The notes: generated by a model not told the origin, from the sequence alone. A stretch of 64,000 nt of DNA from DYRB01 sp963802205 (GCA_963802205.1 CAWDHW010000033.1:1-64000); one strand, 5' to 3'; positions 38,452 to 48,673 are shown, numbered from the stretch's first letter. Numbers and translations: made by a program.

Positions 38452-38972
38452 GACTCCTCCGACTCCAGGCGCCGACGGATCTCCTTGACGACCGCCGAGG
38501 TCCCCCGCTTCTCGGTGGAGACAACCAGGTCGGCAATCTGCCGATACAGGGGGTCGCGCTCCTCCATCAGGGCCTCGAGCCGGGCCTTGGGGTCCTCGGT
38601 CTGGAGCAGTGGGCGGTTGCGGTCACGGGCCGTGCGGCTGAACTGCTGCTCGGGGCTGCAATACAGGTAGATCACCAGACCGCGGGCCGCCAGGCCCTGG
38701 CGGTTTTCGGGGAGCAACACGGCCCCGCCGCCTGTGGCCAGGACTATCCCTTCCTCCTGTATCAGTTCTTCTATGACCTGGCGCTCGCGCTCGCGGAAGC
38801 CTGCCTCGCCCTCGTACTCGAAGATCGTTGAGATGTCCACACCCGTGCGGCGCTGGATCTCATGATCGCTGTCGCGGAAGGTGAAGGACAGAGCCTCCGC
38901 AAGCTGCCGACCGATGGTGCTCTTGCCGGCGCCCATCGGGCCTATGAGGAAGATGTTTTGGGGTCGCATCAT
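38448..38972 (-). CDS. aroK: Shikimate kinase
   Basis: AroK phosphorylates shikimate at the 3-hydroxyl. The 174-residue protein has the P-loop GPMGAGKS at 11-18, the shikimate-binding DSDHEIQRRTG and ATGGGAVLLPENR, and the lid RDRNRPLL. The ATG at 38972 starts MMRPQNIFLIG; the longer open frame upstream has no coding character. It belongs to the pilQ-aroK-aroB gene order common in gammaproteobacteria, although here 548 bp separate it from pilQ. Confidence 0.96.
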   Translation of the reverse strand: MMRPQNIFLIGPMGAGKSTIGRQLAEALSFTFRDSDHEIQRRTGVDISTIFEYEGEAGFRERERQVIEELIQEEGIVLATGGGAVLLPENRQGLAARGLVIYLYCSPEQQFSRTARDRNRPLLQTEDPKARLEALMEERDPLYRQIADLVVSTEKRGTSAVVKEIRRRLESEES

Positions 38973-39248
38973 GCCTAGTAGGTATGCCAGATTTTCGCCG
39001 GGAGGGCAAGCCAGCCTTCGCTCCCGGCCCGGCTGACACGCCTCGATCCCTGGAGGCGAGCTGGGTGCGCTCCCGACGGGGCCGCTCCTGCGCCCCCGGC
39101 ATGTCCGCCGTCCTTGGCGGCCAGACGCACCCAGCATATTCCCCATCCCTGGGGGCTAACCCGGGTGCCGTTCTCGATGTGCCCGATGTGGAAGCACACC
39201 GGTAAGCGTGCGTTGGCGCGTACGGGAAAGGGTCTGTCTGCGTTACCT

Positions 39249-39366
39249 GTAGGTCGGGTTAAGCGCGCGGTGCGCGGTGCCTAAGGCAAATACAAGGGGT
39301 TAACGCGCGCGGTAACCCCACATCCGAGCTTGGAACGTCGGGTTACGCTGCGCTAACCCGACCTAC
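39249..39366. repeat. GTAGGTCGGGTTA palindromic repeat
   Basis: Perfect 13-bp outer arms GTAGGTCGGGTTA (39249-39261) and TAACCCGACCTAC (39354-39366) enclose about 90 bp. A second internal stem, GTCGGGTTA with TAACCCGAC (39337-39362), forms a compact hairpin at the right end. The sequence type recurs between genes in many proteobacteria. The DUF29 fragment ends inside it. Confidence 0.7.
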
Positions 39367-39495
39367 GCCGTTCTTACCGACGTCCTCGATTTCCCCGGTA
39401 ATGTGCTCGATGTCCAGCAAATCGAAGCAATCAGCGCGAAGCAAACGGGCCTTTTCGTTCGCCCAAGCGACGATATCGGTTTCGTCTGGTTGCAC
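39343..39495 (-). pseudogene. DUF29 fragment truncated by a palindromic repeat
   Basis: The 50-codon frame reads VQPDETDIVAWANEKARLLR, then ADCFDLLDIEHITGEIEDVG, close to the N-terminal half of DUF29 proteins (usually about 140-150 residues). The following residues GRVSAA and the stop are encoded by the repeat at 39337-39366. The rest of the gene is missing. The frame is open upstream to the pilQ end, so the original start is unclear. DUF29 genes are mobile-looking accessory genes of unknown function. Confidence 0.65.
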
Positions 39496-39520
39496 GACGA
39501 TGCTCTTGTCGTGGCCTCGG

Positions 39521-41821
39521 TCAGCGCGTTGCCATTTCCGATTTGAGGATCTTCGGGGTGACGAAGATCAGCAACTCGGAATTCTCGTCCTTCTTCTTTG
39601 AAAGCTTGAAGAGATTCCCCAGGATGGGGATCTCGCCGAGCCAGGGGACCTGCTCCTTGGCGAAGAACTTGGTACGCTCGTAGACGCCGCCCAGAACCAC
39701 AGTCTCGCCATTGTCCACCAGCACCGAGGTCTTGACCTCGCGCGTGTTGATCGGCGGGACCCCATTGACCTCACGGGTAAAGTCGGCATTATCCTTGTTG
39801 ACCCTGATATCCATGATAATGCGGTCGTCTGGGGTGATGGCGGGGGTCACCTCCAGCTTGAGCGCGGCCTCCTTGAAGGCGGTCGTGGTTCCTCCATTGA
39901 TCCCGCCCGCATTCTCTTGGTAAGGAATTTCTTGGCCGACCTTGATGGTTGCCTGTTTATTATCCGCAGTGATGACGCGCGGACTTGAGACAATCTCTCC
40001 GCGGCCCTCCTTCTGCATGGCCGAGAGTTCAAGCTGGAGGAGATAGGACCCAACCTTGCCGATCAGGAAGTTGACCGCGCCCGACGGGGTTGGCGCAGGC
40101 AGATTGACGAGCAGGCCCGGCATCCCGGAGCCCGCCGGAGCCTCGATGATGGGGTTGTAGGAGAAAGTGTTGCCGTCTTTATCGGGTGTGGTTTGGCCGA
40201 ATCTGCCGGCATCGTACATGACATCTTTGCCGGCTGGCTTCAGATTCACGGACCCCGGTTGCGTGCCATTCATCATCAACTGGTTACCCGAAAGCGAGCC
40301 AGTTGCAAAGTTGAGCCCAAACCGCACCCCCAGATCGCGGGCAAAGTCGTTGGTAGCAATGACGATGCGCGACTCGATCATGACCTGCCGCACCGGAACG
40401 TCGAGGCGACCGACGACACGGCGGACGTCTTCGAGGTTCGCAGCGGTGTCCTTGAGCAGAAGGCTGTTGGTGCGCTTGTCGAAACTCACGTTGCCGCGCT
40501 CGGACAACATCTTGTTTTCGTCGGACTTGAGCAGCGCGGCCAAGTCGGCGGCCTTGGCGTAGTTCACCTGGACGAACTCCGAGCGCAACGGGGCGAGTTC
40601 CTCGATCTGCTGCTGGGACTCGAGTTCCAGTTTGTCCTGTGCCGCCACCTCAGGAGTCGGCGCTATCATGACAACATTGCCGACCTGACGCATCGTCAGA
40701 CCCTTGGTCTTGAGGATGATGTCCAGTGCCTGGTCCCATGGGACGTTCTTGAGCCGTAGGGTGATGTTACCGCCAACGGTGTCGCTGGCCACCAGGTTCA
40801 GCCCTGTGAAGTCAGCCAGCAATTGCAGTACGGCGCGGACCTCAATGTCCTGGAAATTGAGCGACAGGCGGTCCCCGGAGTAGACGACGTCCTTCTTTTT
40901 CTGCTCGTCCTTCTCGGCCTTGGTCAGCTTGCGAAACTCCAGCGTGAAGGTGTCGTCGGTCTGGTAGGCGAGGTAGTCGAACTCCTCGGCCGCCTGGATA
41001 TCGACCTCAACGTCGCGCCCTTTGGGTTTGGATTCAACGCTGGTCACGGGGGTCGCAAAATCGGCAACATCGAGGTGCCGGAACAACCGCTGGGGAAGGG
41101 CGGTATCGAACAGATCCACCAGGACGTGCTTGCCCTGCTCCCGCACGGCCACCCGGGTCGTGGCGCTGGGCAACTTGATGATGACCCTGCCCTCACCGGT
41201 GTTGCCGCGACGGAAGTCGATGTCACGCAGGGGCGAGCCGGAGCTCGCCGCCGTGCGCGGTGCGGGCCTGACCACCGGACCTTGGCCGCGGGCCTGGGGT
41301 TGCGACGGGGATTGCGGCTGTGTCTGGTGCTGGGGCTGCGTCGCAGTGTCTGCCTGAGGTTGAACCTGCGAGGCCGCGGCCCCCTGGGTGTTGACCGCAA
41401 CCGTCACCCGGTTACCGCGCGTGGTCACCTCATAGGGCTGGGATTCGTTGAGATTGATGACCACCCGGGTGCGATCGCCGCCCTCGACGGCGACGACGCT
41501 GTGCACCGCGCCCACGCCGACCGGGACCGTCTTTTTGTCCAGGCCACTAGTCACACCGGGAAAGTCGAGCGCAATCCGCGCGGGGGACTCGGTGGAAAAG
41601 GACTCCGGCGACTTGGCCGGACCCGACAGCACCAGATCGATCTGGACCCGGCCTCCAGGCAGGGCGGCGAATTCGACGTTTTGTAGGGTGGTGGCGGCAA
41701 GTGCCTCGCCGCAGGTGGCCATCCATAGGGGTAAGAGCGCGAGCATCAGCGAGGCAAGGCTCATGGGGCGAGGCATGGGCGCTGTCCCTCTGGCCTGATG
41801 CGTGGGCAACCAGTTTTTCAT
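39521..41821 (-). CDS. pilQ: Type IV pilus secretin PilQ
   Basis: PilQ forms the outer-membrane pore for type IV pili. The 766-residue precursor has a signal peptide, AMIN domains that bind peptidoglycan (TTLQNVEFAALPGGRVQIDL and DIDFRRGNTGEGRVIIKL regions), a secretin N-domain (LSLNFQDIEVRAVLQLLADF) and the C-terminal secretin domain ending near VPWLGEIPILGNLF. A Gln/Pro-rich linker at about 155-185 separates the AMIN domains. It is last in the pilMNOPQ operon, 21 bp after pilP. Confidence 0.97.
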   Translation of the reverse strand: MKNWLPTHQARGTAPMPRPMSLASLMLALLPLWMATCGEALAATTLQNVEFAALPGGRVQIDLVLSGPAKSPESFSTESPARIALDFPGVTSGLDKKTVPVGVGAVHSVVAVEGGDRTRVVINLNESQPYEVTTRGNRVTVAVNTQGAAASQVQPQADTATQPQHQTQPQSPSQPQARGQGPVVRPAPRTAASSGSPLRDIDFRRGNTGEGRVIIKLPSATTRVAVREQGKHVLVDLFDTALPQRLFRHLDVADFATPVTSVESKPKGRDVEVDIQAAEEFDYLAYQTDDTFTLEFRKLTKAEKDEQKKKDVVYSGDRLSLNFQDIEVRAVLQLLADFTGLNLVASDTVGGNITLRLKNVPWDQALDIILKTKGLTMRQVGNVVMIAPTPEVAAQDKLELESQQQIEELAPLRSEFVQVNYAKAADLAALLKSDENKMLSERGNVSFDKRTNSLLLKDTAANLEDVRRVVGRLDVPVRQVMIESRIVIATNDFARDLGVRFGLNFATGSLSGNQLMMNGTQPGSVNLKPAGKDVMYDAGRFGQTTPDKDGNTFSYNPIIEAPAGSGMPGLLVNLPAPTPSGAVNFLIGKVGSYLLQLELSAMQKEGRGEIVSSPRVITADNKQATIKVGQEIPYQENAGGINGGTTTAFKEAALKLEVTPAITPDDRIIMDIRVNKDNADFTREVNGVPPINTREVKTSVLVDNGETVVLGGVYERTKFFAKEQVPWLGEIPILGNLFKLSKKKDENSELLIFVTPKILKSEMATR

Positions 41822-41842
41822 CGCGACATGATCTCCAGCAAC

Positions 41843-42361
41843 CTATTGCTTCAGAGCGACGGAGGCCTGTCGCTCACGCCACTCGCCCTCACCCTCGTCG
41901 ACGATCTCGGTAATCTGAATCTGGCCTTCGTCGATGAGCATGACCTTGCCGTAGTTCTGACCCATATAGTTGCCCACGCGGACCTTATGGAGAGTGCCGT
42001 CAGGACTGAGAACCAAGGCCCAATTTGCACCCGCCTGGGCCAGGGTGCCGACCATCCTCAGGGAGTCGAGGGCATACTTCTCAAGCTCCTCTCTGGGGCG
42101 CGATAGATCCGGGGCGAGGCTGCCAGCCCTGCTCGGTTTTGCAAGGTCCTGGCCTCGGACATCCATGATGAAGGGGTCGCGGCGATCCCCCGGGACGTAG
42201 ATGTAGGGTGCCACCTGCTTGATGTCGGGCAGCGGCTCGATGGGTGCCGATTTCCGCTGCCGGACCTCGGCAACATAGTCCTCGAGGTCTTGGGTGCCGC
42301 TGCCCCCACAGGCTATGAGGGTTGCAGCCAGCACCGGACCTATCCAGCGGAGCGCCCTCAT
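41843..42361 (-). CDS. pilP: Type IV pilus lipoprotein PilP
   Basis: An inner-membrane-anchored lipoprotein of 172 residues linking PilNO to PilQ. The lipobox LIAC gives lipidated C18. The PilP signature YIYVPGDRRDPF and the beta domain with YALDSLRMVGTL and YMGQNYGKVMLIDEGQI are clear. Its start overlaps the pilO stop by 4 bp. Confidence 0.96.
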   Translation of the reverse strand: MRALRWIGPVLAATLIACGGSGTQDLEDYVAEVRQRKSAPIEPLPDIKQVAPYIYVPGDRRDPFIMDVRGQDLAKPSRAGSLAPDLSRPREELEKYALDSLRMVGTLAQAGANWALVLSPDGTLHKVRVGNYMGQNYGKVMLIDEGQIQITEIVDEGEGEWRERQASVALKQ

Positions 42362-42981
42362 CTGAACGCTGCCTCGTCAAGGTATCTGTAGGTCCTGACC
42401 GTCGCCTGAAGGCTGAGGCGGATACCCTCAGGTTCGGCCCCGGGAGTACCTGCCTTGGGCGCGGGCGGCGCATCGATCTTGACGTCGTGCAGGGTGACGA
42501 TGCGTGGCAGCGCGGCCAGACCGCTCACGAACTGACCGAACTCGTGGTAATGGCCGTTGACCTTGATCTTGATGGGCAGCTCGGCATAGAAGTCCTTGAG
42601 CTGCTCGCCCTCGGGCTGGAACAATTCAAACTCCAGGCCAGCGCCAAGCCCTGTCTGAGACACATCCACCAGGAGGCCCGCCACCTCGGTCCTGTCGGGG
42701 AGCTGGCGAAGCATGGCACCGAAGGACTCCTTCATCTCCTCGAGCTGCTGTTCGTAGGCCTCGAGATTGACCGCCTTGGCCTGCTTCGACTCAAAGCTTG
42801 TACGGAGTTGGAGCTCCTTGCCCTCTTCCGCCTTCAGCCGGTCCAGTTGGGCGCTGGTATCGAAGTAATACAAGGCAACCCCGATGGCACAGCACAGGAT
42901 GAAGATGACCAGTGCCCTCAGGGGCACTGGCCACTCGCCAATGCTGCCCGGCTCGAGGTCTTGGAGTTGGCTCAGATTCAT
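42358..42981 (-). CDS. pilO: Type IV pilus alignment protein PilO
   Basis: A 207-residue bitopic protein with one transmembrane helix (ALVIFILCCAIGVALYYF), a coiled coil, and a periplasmic ferredoxin-like domain (LPIKIKVNGHYHEFGQFVSG). It pairs with PilN to form the inner-membrane alignment complex. It overlaps both pilN and pilP by 4 bp. Confidence 0.95.
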   Translation of the reverse strand: MNLSQLQDLEPGSIGEWPVPLRALVIFILCCAIGVALYYFDTSAQLDRLKAEEGKELQLRTSFESKQAKAVNLEAYEQQLEEMKESFGAMLRQLPDRTEVAGLLVDVSQTGLGAGLEFELFQPEGEQLKDFYAELPIKIKVNGHYHEFGQFVSGLAALPRIVTLHDVKIDAPPAPKAGTPGAEPEGIRLSLQATVRTYRYLDEAAFR

Positions 42982-43628
42982 TTTGGCTTAGGCGGTGTGC
43001 TGGGTTTGGCAGGGGCCGCGGCGGCAGCCTGGCCCGGCCTCGCCGGGGGCTTGGCCTTGCCGGTGGAAACCCCCTCCTCGGCAGACTGTGTCGCGCCCTG
43101 CTCGAAACGCATGCGGAATCGGCTCAGGCCTGTGCCGGTCTGATCCTTGTTTTCGATGAGCAGCAGAGTGGGGGTACCGAGCCAGGGCGATGCCTCGATG
43201 TTGCGCATCAGGGACGAAACGCGGGCATTGGACTGGGCCTGGCCGTCCACGATCACGGATCGGCCGGTCTGCTCGACATGGGTCAGGTAGACGCCATCTG
43301 GCACAGTGGCGACCAACTCGTCGAACAGATGCACCACCTCCGGGCGGCTCTCCTGAAGCTGCTGGATAATGTTCATGCGCGTGATCAGATTGGCCTTGGT
43401 TGTTTCGAGATCCTGAATCTTCTTGATCTTGATATCCAAGGCGGCGATCTCCCTTTGCAGGAACTGGTTACGCCCCTGCTGCGCCTCGATCATGCGCTCG
43501 ACCTGGACGTGAACGCCCAGCGCCATAACGGCCGCGAGCGCCAGAAATGCCCCCGTCGTGCCCGCAAAATCCAGCTGTCGCTGCTTGCGCTCGGCCTCGC
43601 GCCAGGGCAACAGGTTGATGCGTGCCAT
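42978..43628 (-). CDS. pilN: Type IV pilus alignment protein PilN
   Basis: A 216-residue bitopic protein. The conserved N-terminal tail INLLPWREAERKQRQ binds PilM in the cytoplasm; a transmembrane segment (ALAAVMALGVHVQ) and a periplasmic domain follow. The C-terminus ends in a Pro/Ala/Lys-rich tail that is longer than in most relatives. It directly follows pilM. Confidence 0.96.
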   Translation of the reverse strand: MARINLLPWREAERKQRQLDFAGTTGAFLALAAVMALGVHVQVERMIEAQQGRNQFLQREIAALDIKIKKIQDLETTKANLITRMNIIQQLQESRPEVVHLFDELVATVPDGVYLTHVEQTGRSVIVDGQAQSNARVSSLMRNIEASPWLGTPTLLLIENKDQTGTGLSRFRMRFEQGATQSAEEGVSTGKAKPPARPGQAAAAAPAKPSTPPKPK

Positions 43629-44702
43629 CTAGTCGAACCCCCGGAGCGCCAGACCTACTGCGATCATCAGGGACGGGGCGTCGCGATTGATGTCCTGTGC
43701 CTTGATATGTGGTGCCAGGGACATGTGGGTGAACGGGTTGGCCACGACCGTGTGGATACCGAGGCGCTCCTCGACGAGTTCATCGATCTTGCGGATGCCG
43801 GCCGAGCCTCCGGCCAAAATGATCCGGTCCACGCGGCTAAAGGGGTTCGCCGAGTAGGAGAACTGTAGGGCGCGGCCGATCTGCTGGGCCAGCGTCTCCT
43901 TGAAGGGCTCCAGCAACTCGGTCTCGAATGTTTCCGGCAGGGTGCCGTCCAGGAGCTTCTGCATCGCCTGATCCCGCGGCAGGGCGTAGCGGTGCTGGAT
44001 CTGGTCGATAAGCTGTCGGCCGCCAAAATTCTGCTCGCGGGTATAGACGATGCGTCCCTCGTGCAGGACGTGCAGGTTGGTGGTGCCAGCCCCCAGGTCG
44101 GCAATGGCGACCGTCTGATCCCGGTCGTCCTCGCCGCGGGCTCGAAGCACCAAGGCGCAGGCGTTCTCCATGGCGTAGGCCTCGACATCCACCACAGCGG
44201 CCGTTAGGCCCCCGATCTCCAGGGCGATGACCCGATCGTTGACATTCTCTCGGCGAGAGGCGGCGAGCAGGACATCGACCATGTCCGGACTGGACGACGA
44301 CGGGCCCAGGATATCGAAGTCGATGTTGACTTCTTCGAGTGGGTAGGGGATGTACTGGTCGGCCTCGAGCTGAATCTGGGTCTCCATCGCCGCCGGGCTC
44401 AGGGCCGATGCCATGGAGATGACCTTGGTGATCACGGCCGAGCCGGACACCGCTACCGCGGCACGGGTGGCCTTGGTGCCGCTGCGGACCACGGCCTTGT
44501 GGATAGTCTGTCCGACCACATCGACATCGCTGATCTTTTTCTCGACCACGGCATTGGCCGGGAGGGGCTCCACCGCGTAGGTCACGACGTGGAATGGGGA
44601 GGACAAGGTGCCGCCGGTCTGGGACAACTCGATCAGCTTGATCATGGTCGAGCTGATGTCTACCCCCAACAGGCCAGTCTTTTTTCGACCGAAACTGAAC
44701 AT
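43629..44702 (-). CDS. pilM: Type IV pilus assembly ATPase-like protein PilM
   Basis: A 357-residue actin-like cytoplasmic protein that anchors the alignment complex through PilN. The N-terminal phosphate loop is LLGVDISSTMIKLIEL and the second nucleotide motif is IADLGAGTTNLHVLHEG. It is the first gene of pilMNOPQ. The A/T-richer DNA upstream (44745-44820) likely holds the operon promoter; TATACT on the minus strand (44767-44762) is a possible -10. The usual divergent ponA gene is not found next to it. Confidence 0.97.
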   Translation of the reverse strand: MFSFGRKKTGLLGVDISSTMIKLIELSQTGGTLSSPFHVVTYAVEPLPANAVVEKKISDVDVVGQTIHKAVVRSGTKATRAAVAVSGSAVITKVISMASALSPAAMETQIQLEADQYIPYPLEEVNIDFDILGPSSSSPDMVDVLLAASRRENVNDRVIALEIGGLTAAVVDVEAYAMENACALVLRARGEDDRDQTVAIADLGAGTTNLHVLHEGRIVYTREQNFGGRQLIDQIQHRYALPRDQAMQKLLDGTLPETFETELLEPFKETLAQQIGRALQFSYSANPFSRVDRIILAGGSAGIRKIDELVEERLGIHTVVANPFTHMSLAPHIKAQDINRDAPSLMIAVGLALRGFD

Positions 44703-45059
44703 GGCGGCCCTTCATGTTGCGAGAACAACCCGATCAACGTTACGCGCTTGATCCGGTACCGAGTATAAGCATATCGAATTCTTGGTATTTGTCTGAACAA
44801 AACACCAAGCGCGTGCGCAACAGATTACCCGTATTTGGGATACAGCACCGGACTTGGGCCCGCAAAATCGTTGGCGATCCGGCCCTGGTCGTGTTGGGCC
44901 AGGTACCCTGGGGTCGTGTAGTATGCCTTGGCCCCCAGGCCTTGCCCCGAGGGTCTGAACCCAACCGAGGGGCGCCCCGGCGGATCAAAGCAATGTCAGC
45001 GACAGAACGCAGTGTTTCCGGTTTTTCTGAGCACCCTCTCCTGGCCGGAGGCACACGCC
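44703..45059. other. Divergent region between pilM and an unrecognised gene
   Basis: This 357-bp gap contains an A/T-richer stretch (44745-44820) that probably includes the pil promoter. The rest shows nothing I can name. Confidence 0.4.
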
Positions 45060-45788
45060 ATGGGCATCCCTAGTCACCTATCCCCCCAGCGATCCCGGCT
45101 GGCCTACGAGGCCGCGCGCATCCTCGCCGAGCAGGGGGATCAGGCGTTCGATCACGCCCGGCGCAAGGCTGCCCTGCGCATCGGCGTCCTCAACCGACGG
45201 GACTGGCCGACCAACGAAGAGATCCAGGGTGCTCTGCTGGAACAGCTCCGGCTGTTCTCGCCGGAGCGTGTGCACGGGGATTTGCAGCACTTGCGCACCC
45301 AGGCCGTTGCGGCCATGGGTGTATTTGCCAAGTTCCGGCCCCGCCTGGTTGGCCCGGCCTTGTCGGGGACTGGGGACATTCACCAGGGAGTCCGCCTGCA
45401 TCTGTTCGCCGACAGCCCGGAAGAGGTGGTCTTTGTCCTGCGTGATCGGCACATCCCCTGGCAGGAGCGCGAGGAGCCCCTGCGCTTCGGGGGCGGGGTG
45501 CGTCGGGTCGTCCCGGCATTCGCCTTCGTCGCGGGCGACATCCCGTTCACGCTGGTGGTGCTGCCGACCCGGGCCCTGAGCAATCCGCCCCTGGACACCG
45601 TCACGGACCGTCCAGAGCGCGGCGCAGACCTGCAGACCGTGCGCCGGCTCCTGGAGGCGGCCGGGGCCGTAGGGCGCAATAGCGCAGCGTATTGCGCCGG
45701 ATGGGGGCACCACACAACCGGCGCAATACGCTATCGCCTATTGCGCCCTACGCGATATCCGCCAGCCGAGCAATGTCCTCCCGGATAG
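45060..45788 (+). CDS. Unrecognised protein with a repeat-encoded C-terminal tail
   Basis: A protein of about 242 residues. The N-terminal 200 look well conserved in style: LSPQRSRLAYEAARILAEQG, LRLFSPERVHGDLQHLRTQA, GTGDIHQGVRLHLFADSPEE, IPWQEREEPLRFGGGVRR. They end at PPLDTVTDRPERGADL and LLEAAG, where the native protein probably stopped. The last 40 residues (VGRNSAAYCAGWGHH onward) are encoded by a GTAGGGCGCAATA palindrome and then by the reverse side of mdh. I do not recognise the fold with certainty; the central part is reminiscent of a nucleotidyltransferase. It is cytoplasmic, without signal or membrane segments. Confidence 0.75.
   Translation: MGIPSHLSPQRSRLAYEAARILAEQGDQAFDHARRKAALRIGVLNRRDWPTNEEIQGALLEQLRLFSPERVHGDLQHLRTQAVAAMGVFAKFRPRLVGPALSGTGDIHQGVRLHLFADSPEEVVFVLRDRHIPWQEREEPLRFGGGVRRVVPAFAFVAGDIPFTLVVLPTRALSNPPLDTVTDRPERGADLQTVRRLLEAAGAVGRNSAAYCAGWGHHTTGAIRYRLLRPTRYPPAEQCPPG
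45669..45751. repeat. GTAGGGCGCAATA palindromic repeat at a convergent gene junction
   Basis: Outer perfect arms GTAGGGCGCAATA (45669-45681) and TATTGCGCCCTAC (45739-45751), plus inner perfect 15-bp arms AGCGTATTGCGCCGG (45686-45700) and CCGGCGCAATACGCT (45718-45732), give a long hairpin with a 17-nt loop. It supplies the mdh stop codon on one strand and recodes the tail of the facing gene on the other. Confidence 0.8.
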
Positions 45789-46680
45789 CTCCGGCAGACC
45801 TGTCGAAGTCCGCCCGCTCGGTCGCGTTGAGATCGATCTCGACCACCGCCTCCAGGCCGTGATCGCTCAGGATGCAGGGCACCCCCATGGCAAGCTCCGT
45901 CTCGCCGTACTCGCCCTCCAGGATGGCCACGCAGGGCAACAGACGGCGGCGGTTATGGACTATGGCATCGACCATGGCCGCCACCGCGGCGGCTGGGGCG
46001 TCGTAGGCGCTGGAGTTCTTGCGCAATGCCAGGATCTCGGCACCGCCCTTGCGGGTGCGCTCGTTGATGGCCTCGATGCGCTCGGCGGGGAGGAAGTGGG
46101 AGATGGGAATGCCGTTGATGGTGCAATAGCGCGACACCGGGACCATCGTGTCGCCGTGGCCGCCCAGGACCATGGTCGTGATATCCCGGGAGGAGAATCC
46201 GGTCTCGTGGGCGATGAAAGCGGCCATGCGCGAGGCGTCCAGCACCCCGGCCTGGCCGAAGACACGCTCCCGCGGCCAACCGCTGCGCTGGAAGGCGCGG
46301 TAGGTCAGGGTGTCCACCGGGTTCGTGACCAGCAGCATCATGGCATCCGGGGCGTAGCGCTTGGCCTGGTCTACCACCTCGTCGATGACCCGGACATTGG
46401 CCTCCAGCACGTCCGAGCGGGACATGCCGGGCTTGCGCGGCAGTCCGGCGGTAACGATCAGCAGCTCCGAGCCGCGCATGATCTGCGGGTCGTTGCTGCC
46501 GGTGAGACTGCAATCGAACCCGAAGAAGGGGGCGGTCTGGCAGATGTCCAGGGCGACACCCTGGGGCACGTCTTCGCGGACATCGAGCAGAGCGATCTCG
46601 CGGCACAGGTCCTGCTCGGCCAGGATCTGGGCAGTGGTCTCGCCGACCCGGCCGGCACCGACGATGGTGATCTTGCGCAT
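45748..46680 (-). CDS. mdh: Malate dehydrogenase, NAD-dependent (LDH-like type)
   Basis: It interconverts malate and oxaloacetate. The 310-residue protein has the NAD fold ITIVGAGRVGETTAQILA, substrate arginines in PRKPGMSR (the malate-type pattern), and the catalytic histidine in LGGHGDTMVPVSRY. The ATG is at 46680. The stop codon TAG (45750-45748) lies in the outer arm of a palindromic repeat, so the final codons abut the repeat. It is upstream-adjacent to malic enzyme on the same strand. Confidence 0.95.
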   Translation of the reverse strand: MRKITIVGAGRVGETTAQILAEQDLCREIALLDVREDVPQGVALDICQTAPFFGFDCSLTGSNDPQIMRGSELLIVTAGLPRKPGMSRSDVLEANVRVIDEVVDQAKRYAPDAMMLLVTNPVDTLTYRAFQRSGWPRERVFGQAGVLDASRMAAFIAHETGFSSRDITTMVLGGHGDTMVPVSRYCTINGIPISHFLPAERIEAINERTRKGGAEILALRKNSSAYDAPAAAVAAMVDAIVHNRRRLLPCVAILEGEYGETELAMGVPCILSDHGLEAVVEIDLNATERADFDRSAGAIREDIARLADIA

Positions 46681-46854
46681 GGTGGATTCCTCGATGGTGA
46701 CTGCTGTGGGACTGGGGTGGTTGGTCTGCGTTTCGGTACGGCCTTCCTGCCGCCGTTGGCCGGCTGATGCTGCCGGCTCTGTGTCAGATGACGACTCCAT
46801 GTGATCGGGGGCCCCCACCGGCGGCGCCGTGTGCGGGCGCCGGTGGGTGTTTGC

Positions 46855-48129
<1,275 letters not shown>

Positions 48130-48286
48130 AGTACGGCTGTGCTCCTATGGCGGATAGGCGGTAGGGGGCAACGTGATCGGCATGTTGCCAGATGCTGGTA
48201 CCCGGCGGCCAACTATACGCAGCATTGACGCGCTCAATCCGAGCATGTTTTGACGTGGACTGCGGCGGGCAGGGCTGCGCCGGACG

Positions 48287-48330
48287 AAAAAAGCCCGGCC
48301 GACCTGGCGCTTGGCTGGGTCGGTCGGGCT
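48287..48330 (-). terminator. Intrinsic terminator after rpmE
   Basis: On the minus strand AGCCCGACCGACC and GGTCGGCCGGGCT form a 13-bp stem with one mismatch, followed directly by six T residues (48292-48287). It is a textbook rho-independent terminator 42 bp after the rpmE stop. Confidence 0.9.
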
Positions 48331-48371
48331 CCGATCTTAGTCCGCTCGGGGCGAGCGGCGCGTGATACCGA

Positions 48372-48575
48372 TTAGCGAGCGTACCGGCGCCGGAAACGAT
48401 CGACGCGACCGCCCGTGTCGATGGCCTTCTGCTTACCGGTATAGAAGGGATGGCAGGAGGAACACACCTCGACATGGAGATCCTTCTTGCCCAGGGTCGA
48501 GCGGGTCTCGAAGGTGTTGCCGCAACTGCACACCACCTTGACCGGGGCGTACTGGGGATGGATGGCTTCTTTCAT
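48372..48575 (-). CDS. rpmE: 50S ribosomal protein L31, zinc-binding (C+) form
   Basis: A 67-residue ribosomal protein. The four cysteines C16, C18, C38 and C41 (VVCSCGNTF and VEVCSSCHPFYTGKQ) mark the zinc-binding form, which serves as a zinc store when a C-minus paralogue replaces it. Length and sequence are typical. It is a single gene with a strong terminator. Confidence 0.97.
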   Translation of the reverse strand: MKEAIHPQYAPVKVVCSCGNTFETRSTLGKKDLHVEVCSSCHPFYTGKQKAIDTGGRVDRFRRRYAR

Positions 48576-48673
48576 GGTGACCCTTCTGCACCCGACGGCG
48601 GGGCGGTAAATGCGTAGAAAACGCGCAAGGATAGCCGCCAGGCCCAGCGTTGTCGAGCCCGGTTGTTAGCCTG

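Larger units (their letters stand above)
38973..39520. other. Disrupted interval between aroK and pilQ
   Basis: This 548-bp gap contains a GTAGGTCGGGTTA palindrome (39249-39366) and a DUF29 fragment (39343-39495). The remainder (38973-39248) shows no gene that I recognise. Confidence 0.55.
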
